Source: UBA6078 sp964468685 (GTDB lineage Bacteria; Desulfobacterota; Syntrophia; Syntrophales; UBA2210). Taken from it: a stretch of DNA of 17,598 nucleotides. Position numbers and translations under genes: made by a program. The notes below the pieces were generated by a model. The model saw only the letters and a program-made list of their open reading frames with translations, had not been told where the DNA came from and made no database searches. Where the stretch lies: NCBI GenBank assembly GCA_964468685.1, contig CAYXUH010000031.1, positions 1-17,598 on the forward strand. The letters are read 5' to 3'. Below are positions 1 through 6,008 of this stretch, one piece after another (the stretch's first letter is position 1; every line of letters begins with the position of its first letter).

Positions 1-92
1 CCGTCTCCGTCGAGGGGATAGACGAACTGCTTGCAATGCTCCACACCTATCTGCAATCTTTACAGGCAGATAGGCAGGAGGGAAAAAGCTGA
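1..92 (+). CDS. C-terminal tail of an unidentified protein (partial)
   Basis: Reading from base 3, the frame is open from the window edge to a TGA at 90-92. It encodes about 29 residues that look like an amphipathic C-terminal helix (VEGIDELLAMLHTYLQSL) followed by a short polar tail. Codon use and composition resemble genuine coding sequence here, unlike the A-rich stretch that follows. The fragment is too short to assign to a family. A gene ending here fits the non-coding stretch that begins just after it. The other reading frames over 31-326 give lysine- and phenylalanine-rich low-complexity peptides and are not believable genes. Confidence 0.4.
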   Translation, partial: VSVEGIDELLAMLHTYLQSLQADRQEGKS

Positions 93-148
93 TAAGGACA
101 CATACCGTGCAAAGTTCCTGCAAAAATGCCAAAAGAATCAAAAACAAA

Positions 149-254
149 CACGAAAGCTCGAAAAGAAAGAAAAAGAAAAAACTCGAAATCAATTCCTGTT
201 TTTCGTGTTTTCGTACCTTCGTGCTTTCGTGATAAAATTTCATGCTTTCGTGAC
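149..254. repeat. Degenerate 8-bp-period TTCGTGnn repeat with an inverted upstream arm
   Basis: TTCGTG-like hexamers start at 202, 210 (TTCGTA), 218, 226, 239 (TTCATG) and 247. The steps are exactly 8 bp except for one 13-bp step. Upstream, the complementary form (CACGAAAG, CTCGAAAA) occurs from 149 to 164, so the two sides could fold together around an A-rich spacer. The rest of 93-505 holds no convincing gene. No function is known to me; it may be a replication-slippage repeat or a structured end of the upstream transcript. Confidence 0.55.
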
Positions 255-322
255 AAAAATAGTTTTCAGCATAACCACCCGAATAACGACCGAAATAGTT
301 TCACAAAGAGTGTAAAAATAGC

Positions 323-351
323 TTGACAGGGGGATGAGGCCGGTGTTAGTC
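323..351 (+). promoter_or_regulatory. Possible sigma-70 promoter for the porin gene
   Basis: A perfect TTGACA (323-328) is followed after 17 bp by TTAGTC (346-351), a poor -10 match. If it is used, the porin mRNA would have a leader of about 150 nt. The call rests mainly on the -35 box and on its location between the repeat and the porin gene. Confidence 0.28.
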
Positions 352-505
352 AGAGGGACGGTTTGTAGTGCACACAGGGGTGAGGTGTGCCCCGAATACG
401 GAAAGAGAGGGGGTGAGGGCGGAGAGCAGAGACTGAGAAGAGTGTCGATGGTATGTAACTATGTAACAAGGGTTTAAGAAAACAAAACTACAGGAGGAAC
501 ACATA

Positions 506-1810
506 ATGAAGAAGGTATTAGTAATTCTGTTCGCCTTGGGGCTGGTATTTGCATTCTCAGCGCCCGTGATGGCGACGGACGTAGAAGTAAGCGGTTCTTA
601 CTATGTCAGGGGCTGGTATGACACTAACAGCTCACTGAACTCTGAGGCAACGGCCAACCAGCTCTATCAGCAGAGGCTGAGAGTATACGCGACCTTCAAG
701 GTCGCGAGGGGCCTCAAGCTGACCACAAAGATGGACGCGCTGGAAATCGTATGGGGCGAAGCCGTGACGGGGGGGAGTCATGATGCCGGATACACAAACG
801 AGGCAACCTCGTGGTCTGTTGAAAAGTCCAGACTGGATTTCGCGACCAAATATGGTCTCTTCAGCGCCGGTATCTGGGACACCAACACCTGGGGTCTTGG
901 TTTCGGAAACAACTCATACTCCGTGGGCTCCCTCATGTGGATGGCTCCCGTCGGCAAGGTTCTCCTGCTGGCTAAGATTGAAAAGGCCATTGAAAGGGAT
1001 GCGAAGCCGATCGGTGGCGATGCCTACGCCGATTATGATCAGGACAATTTTGTGCTCGCCGCCATCTACAGGACGCCTGCCCTGACTGCCGGGCTGCTCT
1101 ACAAGTATGTCAGAAACGCCGCCTACAGGGATCTGAATGTCGGAGTGCCATACGGATTCATGGTGACCGTCGACGTCATTTCGCCCTATTTCCAGTACAA
1201 GGCGGGTAATCTCTATCTCGAGGGTCAGGTCTACTGGGATAAAGGCTCGTACGACAAGGAAGATGGTTCGTATTACGCTAATACTGAAATTGAAGGTCTG
1301 GACGGTTACCTGATGGGCAAGTACAAGATGGACGCTTTCACGGTCGGGGGGTTTGCCGCCTTTGCACGGGGGGATGATCCAAGCACCTCTACCACAAACG
1401 AGGGCGCCCTCAGCGCCGGATGGGACTGGAATCCCTGCCTGATCCTCTGGAATGACGACTTCAATTACAAGGCCGGCGGTGCCCTGGGACATGTCGCTGG
1501 TGCCATGACGAACGGCGAGATGTCAAACGCATGGATCTATCAGGTGTTCGCGGAAATGGCTCCCTCGGACAAACTCGCAGTCAAGGCCTCCGCCTCTTAC
1601 GCCAAGGCAGACGAGAAACCGACGGGATTTGTTGACGACGAGTACGGCACGGAGTTTGACGTCAGCGCCAGCTACAAGATCTACGACAACCTCGAGTACA
1701 TGGTGGGCTTCGGGTACCTCATTGCAGGCGACTTCTACAAGGGTACCTGTACGACCAATCAGATCGACGACACGTATCTCCTCGTGAACAAGCTGACCCT
1801 GAGCTTCTAA
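506..1810 (+). CDS. Outer-membrane beta-barrel porin-like protein
   Basis: A 434-residue protein predicted to be an outer-membrane beta-barrel. Residues 1-23 form a signal peptide (lysines, a hydrophobic core, then APVMA) with likely cleavage before TDVEVSG. The mature chain alternates polar and hydrophobic residues, is rich in Tyr, Gly, Asp and Asn, and ends in LVNKLTLSF. A C-terminal phenylalanine with alternating hydrophobics is the usual signal for outer-membrane assembly. The start is fixed by AGGAGG at 492-497, eight bases before ATG. The gene stands alone and is followed by tandem hairpins, so it is probably monocistronic. Porin-like proteins of this design are common in anaerobic Desulfobacterota. 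The substrate cannot be read from the sequence, so general solute diffusion is only an inference. Confidence 0.85.
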   Translation: MKKVLVILFALGLVFAFSAPVMATDVEVSGSYYVRGWYDTNSSLNSEATANQLYQQRLRVYATFKVARGLKLTTKMDALEIVWGEAVTGGSHDAGYTNEATSWSVEKSRLDFATKYGLFSAGIWDTNTWGLGFGNNSYSVGSLMWMAPVGKVLLLAKIEKAIERDAKPIGGDAYADYDQDNFVLAAIYRTPALTAGLLYKYVRNAAYRDLNVGVPYGFMVTVDVISPYFQYKAGNLYLEGQVYWDKGSYDKEDGSYYANTEIEGLDGYLMGKYKMDAFTVGGFAAFARGDDPSTSTTNEGALSAGWDWNPCLILWNDDFNYKAGGALGHVAGAMTNGEMSNAWIYQVFAEMAPSDKLAVKASASYAKADEKPTGFVDDEYGTEFDVSASYKIYDNLEYMVGFGYLIAGDFYKGTCTTNQIDDTYLLVNKLTLSF

Positions 1811-1828
1811 TGTCGTTTCTGCAGCACC

Positions 1829-1890
1829 GGGCCAAAAGGCCCAGTTTTTAAGCTTGAAAGGCCCCGGGGATTTCCTCCGGGGCCTTTTTT
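1829..1890 (+). terminator. Tandem rho-independent terminators after the porin gene
   Basis: The first hairpin is GGGCC-AAAA-GGCCC (1829-1842), followed by a short T run (1845-1849). The second is stronger: GGCCCCGG (1860-1867) pairs with CCGGGGCC (1877-1884) and runs into TTTTTT (1885-1890). They begin 18 bp past the porin stop. Confidence 0.88.
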
Positions 1891-1918
1891 GTCCGCCGCG
1901 GCGGGAGCGGAGTGGAGT

Positions 1919-2007
1919 GGGGTCAAACCTCCACTATTGACTATAGATGCTCATCCTGCTCAAAGAGTTCGTGGATTCACTATAGTCAATAGTGGAGGTT
2001 TGACCCC
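1919..2007. repeat. Perfect 27-bp inverted repeat (REP/RAYT-type palindrome)
   Basis: The left arm 1919-1945 begins GGGGTCAAACCTCCACTATT. The right arm 1981-2007 is its exact reverse complement, with a 35-nt spacer at 1946-1980. The same 23-bp core recurs at 3063-3085, 4724-4746 and 4876-4898. The palindrome lies just past the transposase stop codon, at one end of the mobile unit. An arrangement of palindromes beside a Y1 transposase is the hallmark of REP/RAYT systems. Confidence 0.92.
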
Positions 2008-2017
2008 GCGTATTTGA

Positions 2018-3031
2018 TCATTTGAACATGCCTGTCGCATGCCTGATTCGTTCCTCCAATTCCGCGTCATCCCGCATTCTTTCCTCTATACGCCTGCTAT
2101 TCTGACTTAATGCAGAAACACTGACACCACCCAGTCTGTTTCCTATGCTCGCGAGGCTCTCTTTTCTTGCCAAGTAGAGACGGCATAATTCCATAAAAAC
2201 GGAGCGGGCAAGACGGCATCCGGAACGTCGCCGGTATAACGCCTCAGCTTCGACATCAAATACCATGGCCACTACGTCCGCAATTTCTTCCATTGAGGGC
2301 TGCTTCCCCTCCAGATCCCGCAAGCCCGGAAGTTCTTTTCTGTTCATTTTTCTCTTTGATAGAAATTGTTCATAAATCCGGCCAGTGAATTTTTCCGATC
2401 CCAATACCGCCCGCCCCCTTACCTCTGACCAGATGGCATGGCTCATGTCTTCCATAATACCGGACATCACAAATTCTTCGTATCGTCCATAGCGATCATT
2501 ATCGCCGATCTCACCGAACATGGCGCTTATCATGGAGTATGTGACAAAGGGTTTCTGATATCGCGAATCGATATACCCCCGGTAACTGCTCCACGGGTAG
2601 GAGGTTACGATCTCTCTCTTTTCTCGTATGCCGAGCCCTGAATACTCTTTGATCCTTACAGGATTGAGGTGAATATAGCGGCTGAGCTCCAAGAGATACC
2701 GGTCCGCGTCGATCAATATGGCCTTATACCTGCCCTGATAAAGGTGTCCGCTTCTTTCGTGCCGACGGTTGTAAAAAACCGTGTAAGACGTATTAAAACG
2801 TTGCATAAAGGTCCCGAGATTTGCCTCCGGGGTCATCACGAGAAGATGAAAGTGATTTTTCATCAGTACATAGGCATGAACCTTTATGCCGTAAAGCTCA
2901 ATGTTGCCGGCAAGTATCTCCAGAAATCTGATCCGGTCGTGATCATCAGTGAATATATTTCTTTTTTCATTTCCACGACACGTAACATGGTACCACGCTT
3001 CGGGAAATTCTATACGGATAGGTCTTACCAT
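2018..3031 (-). CDS. REP-associated tyrosine transposase (RAYT, IS200-like Y1 family)
   Basis: A 337-residue protein of the Y1/HUH single-strand transposase superfamily. Residues 1-130 carry the family signature: an N-terminal WYHVTCRGN, the metal-binding HFH at 60-62 (NHFHLLV), candidate catalytic tyrosines at 83 and 87 (SYTVFYNRRH), then GHLYQGRYKA and the RYIHLNPVR motif at 118-126. The C-terminal part (about 250-320) has SLASIGNRLGGVSVSALSQ, which resembles the DnaA domain IV helix-turn-helix fused to many RAYTs. Such enzymes act on palindromic REP sequences, and matching palindromes flank this gene. The ATG at 3029-3031 was chosen because the family N-terminus begins there; a longer frame to 3154 would translate the repeat. 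There is no clear ribosome-binding site. All catalytic residues look intact. Confidence 0.88.
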   Translation of the reverse strand: MVRPIRIEFPEAWYHVTCRGNEKRNIFTDDHDRIRFLEILAGNIELYGIKVHAYVLMKNHFHLLVMTPEANLGTFMQRFNTSYTVFYNRRHERSGHLYQGRYKAILIDADRYLLELSRYIHLNPVRIKEYSGLGIREKREIVTSYPWSSYRGYIDSRYQKPFVTYSMISAMFGEIGDNDRYGRYEEFVMSGIMEDMSHAIWSEVRGRAVLGSEKFTGRIYEQFLSKRKMNRKELPGLRDLEGKQPSMEEIADVVAMVFDVEAEALYRRRSGCRLARSVFMELCRLYLARKESLASIGNRLGGVSVSALSQNSRRIEERMRDDAELEERIRHATGMFK

Positions 3032-3039
3032 GGCAGAAA

Positions 3040-3085
3040 TATTAGCAGGATGGGTGGCTGTCGTCAATAGTGGAGGTTTGACCCC
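3040..3085 (-). repeat. Right-end copy of the REP/RAYT repeat
   Basis: 3063-3085 is the 23-bp core. Read on the minus strand it continues into GACAGCCACCCATCCTGCT (down to about 3044), clearly homologous to CAGATGCCCATCCTGCT at 4748-4764 and to the spacer after 1945. The repeat unit is therefore about 45 bp, not just the palindrome arm. It sits between the transposase start and hflX. Confidence 0.85.
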
Positions 3086-3089
3086 GTTT

Positions 3090-4745
3090 GTGATAGGATG
3101 CCCCTCAAAAAGGAGCGGCATCATCAACACTATCCACGGCACGACCTCCGGCATGAAAGCGGGTGATATCAGGGATATCGAGCGGCTCTACCGGAAGAAG
3201 CTCCCCCCGGAGCGGGTCGTTACGGTCGAGCTTGCCCGGGGCCTCGCCGAGCTGTCGCGCCGGGTGGCCCGGCAGATCGGCGTCCTGGTCAGCCGCCGGG
3301 GAGAGGTTCTGTACGTCATCGTCGGGGACCACCGGCAGATCGTCATCCCCAGCCTTGAGGGGTTCCGGTCCTCCTCCGCGCGCCTGAAGGGCCTGCGCCT
3401 CATCCACACCCACCTCACTGCAGAACCCCTGACGGGGGACGATCTGACCGACCTCGCCCTCTTGCGTCTGGATATGATCTCGGCCATCGAGGTCGGGGAG
3501 GACGGGCTCCCCGGCAGGATCCACTCGGCGCACCTGATCCCCGAAAATCCCGGGGGTACGTACTGGCTCTTGATGGACCCGGTTTCCGTCTTTGAAGCGG
3601 ACCTGAACTTCACTGAATTTATACAGGCCCTTGAGGAGGAGCTTGCGCGACGACAGAGGCCACGCATGGTGAATGCCTCTGAGGGGGCCATCCTGATACG
3701 CGTCGAGACGGACCCCCTGTTCGACAGCGACGCGTCCCTGGACGAACTGAGGGAACTGGCGCGGTCATCCGGCGTGGAGGTCCTCGATACCGTCATACAG
3801 TACCGGCAGGGCTACGACCCCCGGTATCTGATGGGGAAGGGAAGGCTCTCCGACCTAGTCATACGGGCCCTCCAGATCGGGGCCGGCCTCCTGATCTTCG
3901 ACCACGAGCTCTCCCCCGCCCAGGTACGCTCCATCGCCGATTTCACCGACCTGAAGGTGATCGACCGGTCACAACTGATACTGGATATCTTCGCCCGGCG
4001 CGCCCACAGCCGCGAGGGGAAGATCCAGGTCGAACTCGCCCAGATGCAGTACCTCCTCCCCCGTCTCGCGACAAAGAACACGGCCATGTCCCGTCTGACC
4101 GGGGGGATCGGGGGAACCGGCCCGGGGGAGACGAAGCTCGAGATAAACCGGCGCAGGGCCCGTGAGAGGATCTCCCGCCTGAAGAAGGACCTGAAGGGGG
4201 TACAGAAGGGGCGGAACCAGCGACGGAGCCTCAGGCGCAGGCGGGGCCTCCCCGTCATCTCTATCATCGGCTATACCAACACGGGGAAATCGACGCTCCT
4301 CAACGCCCTCACGCAGAGCCATGTCCTGACCGAAAACCTCCTCTTTGCCACACTGGACCCGAAGAGCTCGCGCCTCCGCTTTCCCCGCGACAGGGAGGCG
4401 ATTATCACGGACACGGTGGGGTTCATACGGAACCTCCCGAAGGAGCTTGCCTCCGCCTTCCGCGCGACACTTGAGGAACTGGACGAGGCCGATCTCCTCC
4501 TCCATGTCATCGACGTCAGCAATCCCGGATTTGAGGAGCAGGCCCTCGCGGTGGAAAGGATACTGGAGGAGCTTGACCTGAGCAGCAAGAAGTGTCTTCG
4601 CGTATTCAACAAGATCGATCTCTTCCAGGACAGGGACGTCCTGGACAACCTATGCCGACGGTTCGACGCGATCCCCATCTCGGCGCTGGACCCCGAAACC
4701 TTCCCCCCGCTCCTGGAACTGATGGGGTCAAACCTCCACTATTGA
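3090..4745 (+). CDS. hflX: GTPase HflX, with both ends altered by adjacent repeats
   Basis: A ribosome-associated GTPase of the HflX family, which splits stalled or hibernating ribosomes. Residues are numbered from GTG 3090. The N-terminal HflX domain includes GMKAGDIRDIERLYRKKLPPE and runs to about 215. A glycine-rich linker follows (GGIGGTGPGETKLE, about 338-351), then a basic coiled helix and the G domain: G1 GYTNTGKST (about 393-401), the conserved ATLDP of G2, G3 DTVGF, G4 NKID, G5 ISAL. All GTPase motifs are intact. The last residues (GSNLHY) and the TGA come from the repeat at 4724, so the native C-terminus is lost or shortened. The start is uncertain. Homologues begin near IINTIHGTTSG, where the expected codon is ATC (3120 or 3123) behind AAGGAG at 3110-3115. 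In-frame alternatives are ATG 3030, GTG 3090 and ATG 3153. Probably functional. Confidence 0.85.
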   Translation: MIGCPSKRSGIINTIHGTTSGMKAGDIRDIERLYRKKLPPERVVTVELARGLAELSRRVARQIGVLVSRRGEVLYVIVGDHRQIVIPSLEGFRSSSARLKGLRLIHTHLTAEPLTGDDLTDLALLRLDMISAIEVGEDGLPGRIHSAHLIPENPGGTYWLLMDPVSVFEADLNFTEFIQALEEELARRQRPRMVNASEGAILIRVETDPLFDSDASLDELRELARSSGVEVLDTVIQYRQGYDPRYLMGKGRLSDLVIRALQIGAGLLIFDHELSPAQVRSIADFTDLKVIDRSQLILDIFARRAHSREGKIQVELAQMQYLLPRLATKNTAMSRLTGGIGGTGPGETKLEINRRRARERISRLKKDLKGVQKGRNQRRSLRRRRGLPVISIIGYTNTGKSTLLNALTQSHVLTENLLFATLDPKSSRLRFPRDREAIITDTVGFIRNLPKELASAFRATLEELDEADLLLHVIDVSNPGFEEQALAVERILEELDLSSKKCLRVFNKIDLFQDRDVLDNLCRRFDAIPISALDPETFPPLLELMGSNLHY

Positions 4746-4898
4746 CAACAGATGCCCATCCTGCTCAAAGGATTCGGCACTAGTTGATACTGGGCCATTT
4801 AATCTTCTCACCTTTTGCCCCTGGACCACTTGAAGCCTTATGATCTTGCAATTCTTTTGGGGATGACACATTATAGTCAATAGTGGAGGTTTGACCCC
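4724..4898. mobile_element. MITE-like derivative of the RAYT element
   Basis: 175 bp bounded by the same terminal sequences as the transposase unit: GGGGTCAAACC at 4724 and GGTTTGACCCC ending at 4898. The inner edge of the right arm, TATAGTCAATAG (4872-4883), matches the palindrome at 1981. The interior (about 4765-4870) has no gene. It looks like a non-autonomous element that the nearby RAYT could move. Its left end overlaps the hflX coding sequence and supplies the stop codon. Confidence 0.72.
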
Positions 4899-4906
4899 CC
4901 TTTTTT
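4876..4906 (+). terminator. Repeat arm plus T tract, possible hflX terminator
   Basis: The right repeat arm ends in GACCCCCC and is followed directly by TTTTTT (4901-4906). Pairing with the left arm at 4724-4746 would place a 23-bp stem immediately before a T tract. The 129-nt loop makes rapid folding less certain. Confidence 0.4.
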
Positions 4907-4927
4907 ACTTTTTACCATTGACTTTTA

Positions 4928-5134
4928 GGTGCTCCCAGTGTAGGAGATACCTGTATTTGAAAGGGGATACGCTGTGATGACAGGTTTTCCGGAAGCAGGG
5001 TTGTTGGATGTATTGGGTTTGTTGAGCCTCGCTCTTAGCAGGGTCACATACCCGCGGCCTGTCATCTCTGTGATGTGACACTACAACAGATAACGATTCA
5101 AAGGGCCATGGGCGAAAGCACCATGGCCTTTTTT
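4928..5134 (+). ncRNA. Candidate structured RNA or leader ahead of the oxidoreductase operon
   Basis: About 200 nt without a gene but with several matching segments. These are a small hairpin AGGTgCTCC/GGAGatACCT (4927-4952); a 9-bp stem GATGACAGG (4976-4984) with CCTGTCATC (5058-5066); GTCACAT (5043-5049) with ATGTGAC (5073-5079), which crosses the previous stem as a pseudoknot would; TTTGAA (4956-4961) with TTCAAA (5097-5102); and a terminal hairpin with a T tract. The length resembles an independent small RNA (6S-size) or a cis-acting attenuator. It matches no riboswitch consensus I can recall. A TTGACT at 4918 could be a -35 box but lacks a good -10. Confidence 0.4.
5104..5134 (+). terminator. 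Rho-independent terminator or attenuator before the operon
   Basis: GGCCATGG (5104-5111) pairs with CCATGGCC (5121-5128) across a 9-nt loop, followed by TTTTTT (5129-5134). It lies 12 bp before the gamma-subunit ATG. Either it ends a separate small RNA or it controls read-through into the operon. Confidence 0.8.
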
Positions 5135-5146
5135 GTGGGAGAGTTG

Positions 5147-5728
5147 ATGGAGATACACGAGATACTATGGCACGGCAGGGGCGGCCAGGGGGTCGTTCTG
5201 GCGGCGCAGATACTGGCAGAGGCGGCCTATATCCACGGGTTTAGAGGCGTCACCTCCGCTCCCACCTTCGGGCCGGAGCGCAGGGGCGCGCCGCTCACTG
5301 CCTCGACGAGGATATCGGACGAACCGGTCAGGACCTTTTCGCAGGTCGCGCCGGCCGACATCGCCGTCATCCTGGACGAGTCTCTGCTTGATGCGGCGAC
5401 CAGCGAGGGAATGCTCAGGAGGAACGGGCTCGTGATCGTCAATACGCCCCTGAAACCGGAGGAGATCGAGGCCGACGGGTGCCTCCGTGTGGCGACGGTC
5501 GACGCGGCAGGCATAGCCTGGGAGCATCACCTCAGCATGGGCGGAGTCCCCGTCGTGAACACCCCTCTCCTCGGAGCACTCTGCAAGGCGTCGGGGCTTG
5601 TCTCTCTCGAGAGCATCGAAGAGGGGATCAAGAAAAAGATGCCGCGGAGCAAGGCATCCTTTAATTTTCAGGCCATTCGAACGGCCTTTGAAAGAACCGA
5701 GGTCTGGGTGAGAAATGGAAAAGACTGA
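5147..5728 (+). CDS. porG: 2-oxoacid:ferredoxin oxidoreductase, gamma subunit
   Basis: 193 residues. It is the gamma subunit of a cytoplasmic, four-subunit pyruvate/2-oxoacid:ferredoxin oxidoreductase. These enzymes interconvert a 2-oxoacid plus CoA with an acyl-CoA, CO2 and reduced ferredoxin. The family signature GRGGQGVVLAAQILAEAA starts at residue 10, and the conserved FGPERRGAP lies at 41-49. The length is typical. ATG 5147 was chosen because GGGAGAG (5137-5143) precedes it and because an earlier in-frame ATG at 5075 would translate the terminator hairpin. It is the first gene of the operon and overlaps the delta subunit by 14 bp. The 2-oxoacid substrate cannot be determined from the sequence. 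Confidence 0.9.
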   Translation: MEIHEILWHGRGGQGVVLAAQILAEAAYIHGFRGVTSAPTFGPERRGAPLTASTRISDEPVRTFSQVAPADIAVILDESLLDAATSEGMLRRNGLVIVNTPLKPEEIEADGCLRVATVDAAGIAWEHHLSMGGVPVVNTPLLGALCKASGLVSLESIEEGIKKKMPRSKASFNFQAIRTAFERTEVWVRNGKD

Positions 5729-6008
5729 CACCAATATATCGGGCGTCTGCACGCCAGCCCCGGGAGAGGCGGGAAAAACGGGCGAATGGAGGGACGCACG
5801 CCCCGTGATCGACCCGGCGAAATGTATCCCGGAGGTCAAGGGGAAGCCGGCCTGTTTCCTGTGCTGGCTCTACTGTCCTGAGGGGGTGGTGACCATGACG
5901 ATCCCGGTCACAATCGACATGGACTACTGCAAGGGGTGCGGCATCTGCGCGGAGGAATGCCCCGCCAAAGCGATACAGATGGTGCGGGAGGTGGATATAG
6001 ATGAGTGA
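5715..6008 (+). CDS. porD: 2-oxoacid:ferredoxin oxidoreductase, delta subunit (2[4Fe-4S] ferredoxin)
   Basis: 97 residues, the electron-transfer subunit of the complex. Two cysteine sets can each bind a [4Fe-4S] cluster. The second set is canonical: C72, C75, C78, C82 (CKGCGICAEECP). The first is C37, C47, C50, C54. Its first spacing is nine residues instead of the usual two, with the inserted loop IPEVKGKPA, followed by the typical CFLCWLYCPEG. The first 30 residues are a variable lead containing an extra C12. The gene overlaps the gamma gene by 14 bp and the alpha gene by 8 bp, indicating coupled translation and equal output. Confidence 0.88.
   Translation: MEKTDTNISGVCTPAPGEAGKTGEWRDARPVIDPAKCIPEVKGKPACFLCWLYCPEGVVTMTIPVTIDMDYCKGCGICAEECPAKAIQMVREVDIDE

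Larger units (their letters stand above)
1919..3085. mobile_element. RAYT-type insertion unit with inverted terminal repeats
   Basis: The unit starts with GGGGTCAAACC (1919) and ends with GGTTTGACCCC (3085). Its outer 23 bp are inverted copies of each other. Inside it lies one minus-strand Y1 (HUH) transposase gene. The unit separates the porin terminator from hflX. I see no clear target-site duplication, as expected for single-strand HUH transposition. An alternative view is that only the palindromes are mobile and the gene is a resident RAYT. Confidence 0.7.

Noticed and set aside
196..254. TTCGTG repeats as a CRISPR array
   Set aside because: The period is 8 bp with no unique spacers of 25-40 bp, and no cas genes are present.
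31..326. Open frames of 66-94 codons over the A-rich leader
   Set aside because: Lysine/phenylalanine-rich low-complexity translations, overlapping each other and a tandem repeat, with no ribosome-binding site.
914..1492. Long antisense open frame inside the porin gene
   Set aside because: A shadow frame produced by high GC and porin codon bias, without a start signal or recognisable domain.
3032..3154. N-terminal extension of the transposase
   Set aside because: It translates the repeat and part of the hflX start; the RAYT family sequence begins at the ATG at 3031.
1919..4898. A toxin-antitoxin, retron or defence system between the repeats
   Set aside because: Only a transposase and hflX are encoded. 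There is no reverse transcriptase, nuclease pair or other defence domain.
4970..5010. Small SRP RNA (CAGGTTTTCCGGAAGCAGGG resembles the SRP GGAA-loop region)
   Set aside because: The matching opposite strand of the SRP helix is missing and the spacing around the GGAA differs from the consensus.
5036..5060. T-box-like AGGGT...ACCCGCGG motif
   Set aside because: The TGGN bulge sequence is replaced by CACAT, and the downstream operon is not an aminoacyl-tRNA synthetase or amino-acid gene.
5075..5146. N-terminal extension of the gamma subunit from ATG 5075
   Set aside because: It would translate the terminator hairpin, and family members begin near MEIHEILWHGRGGQG.
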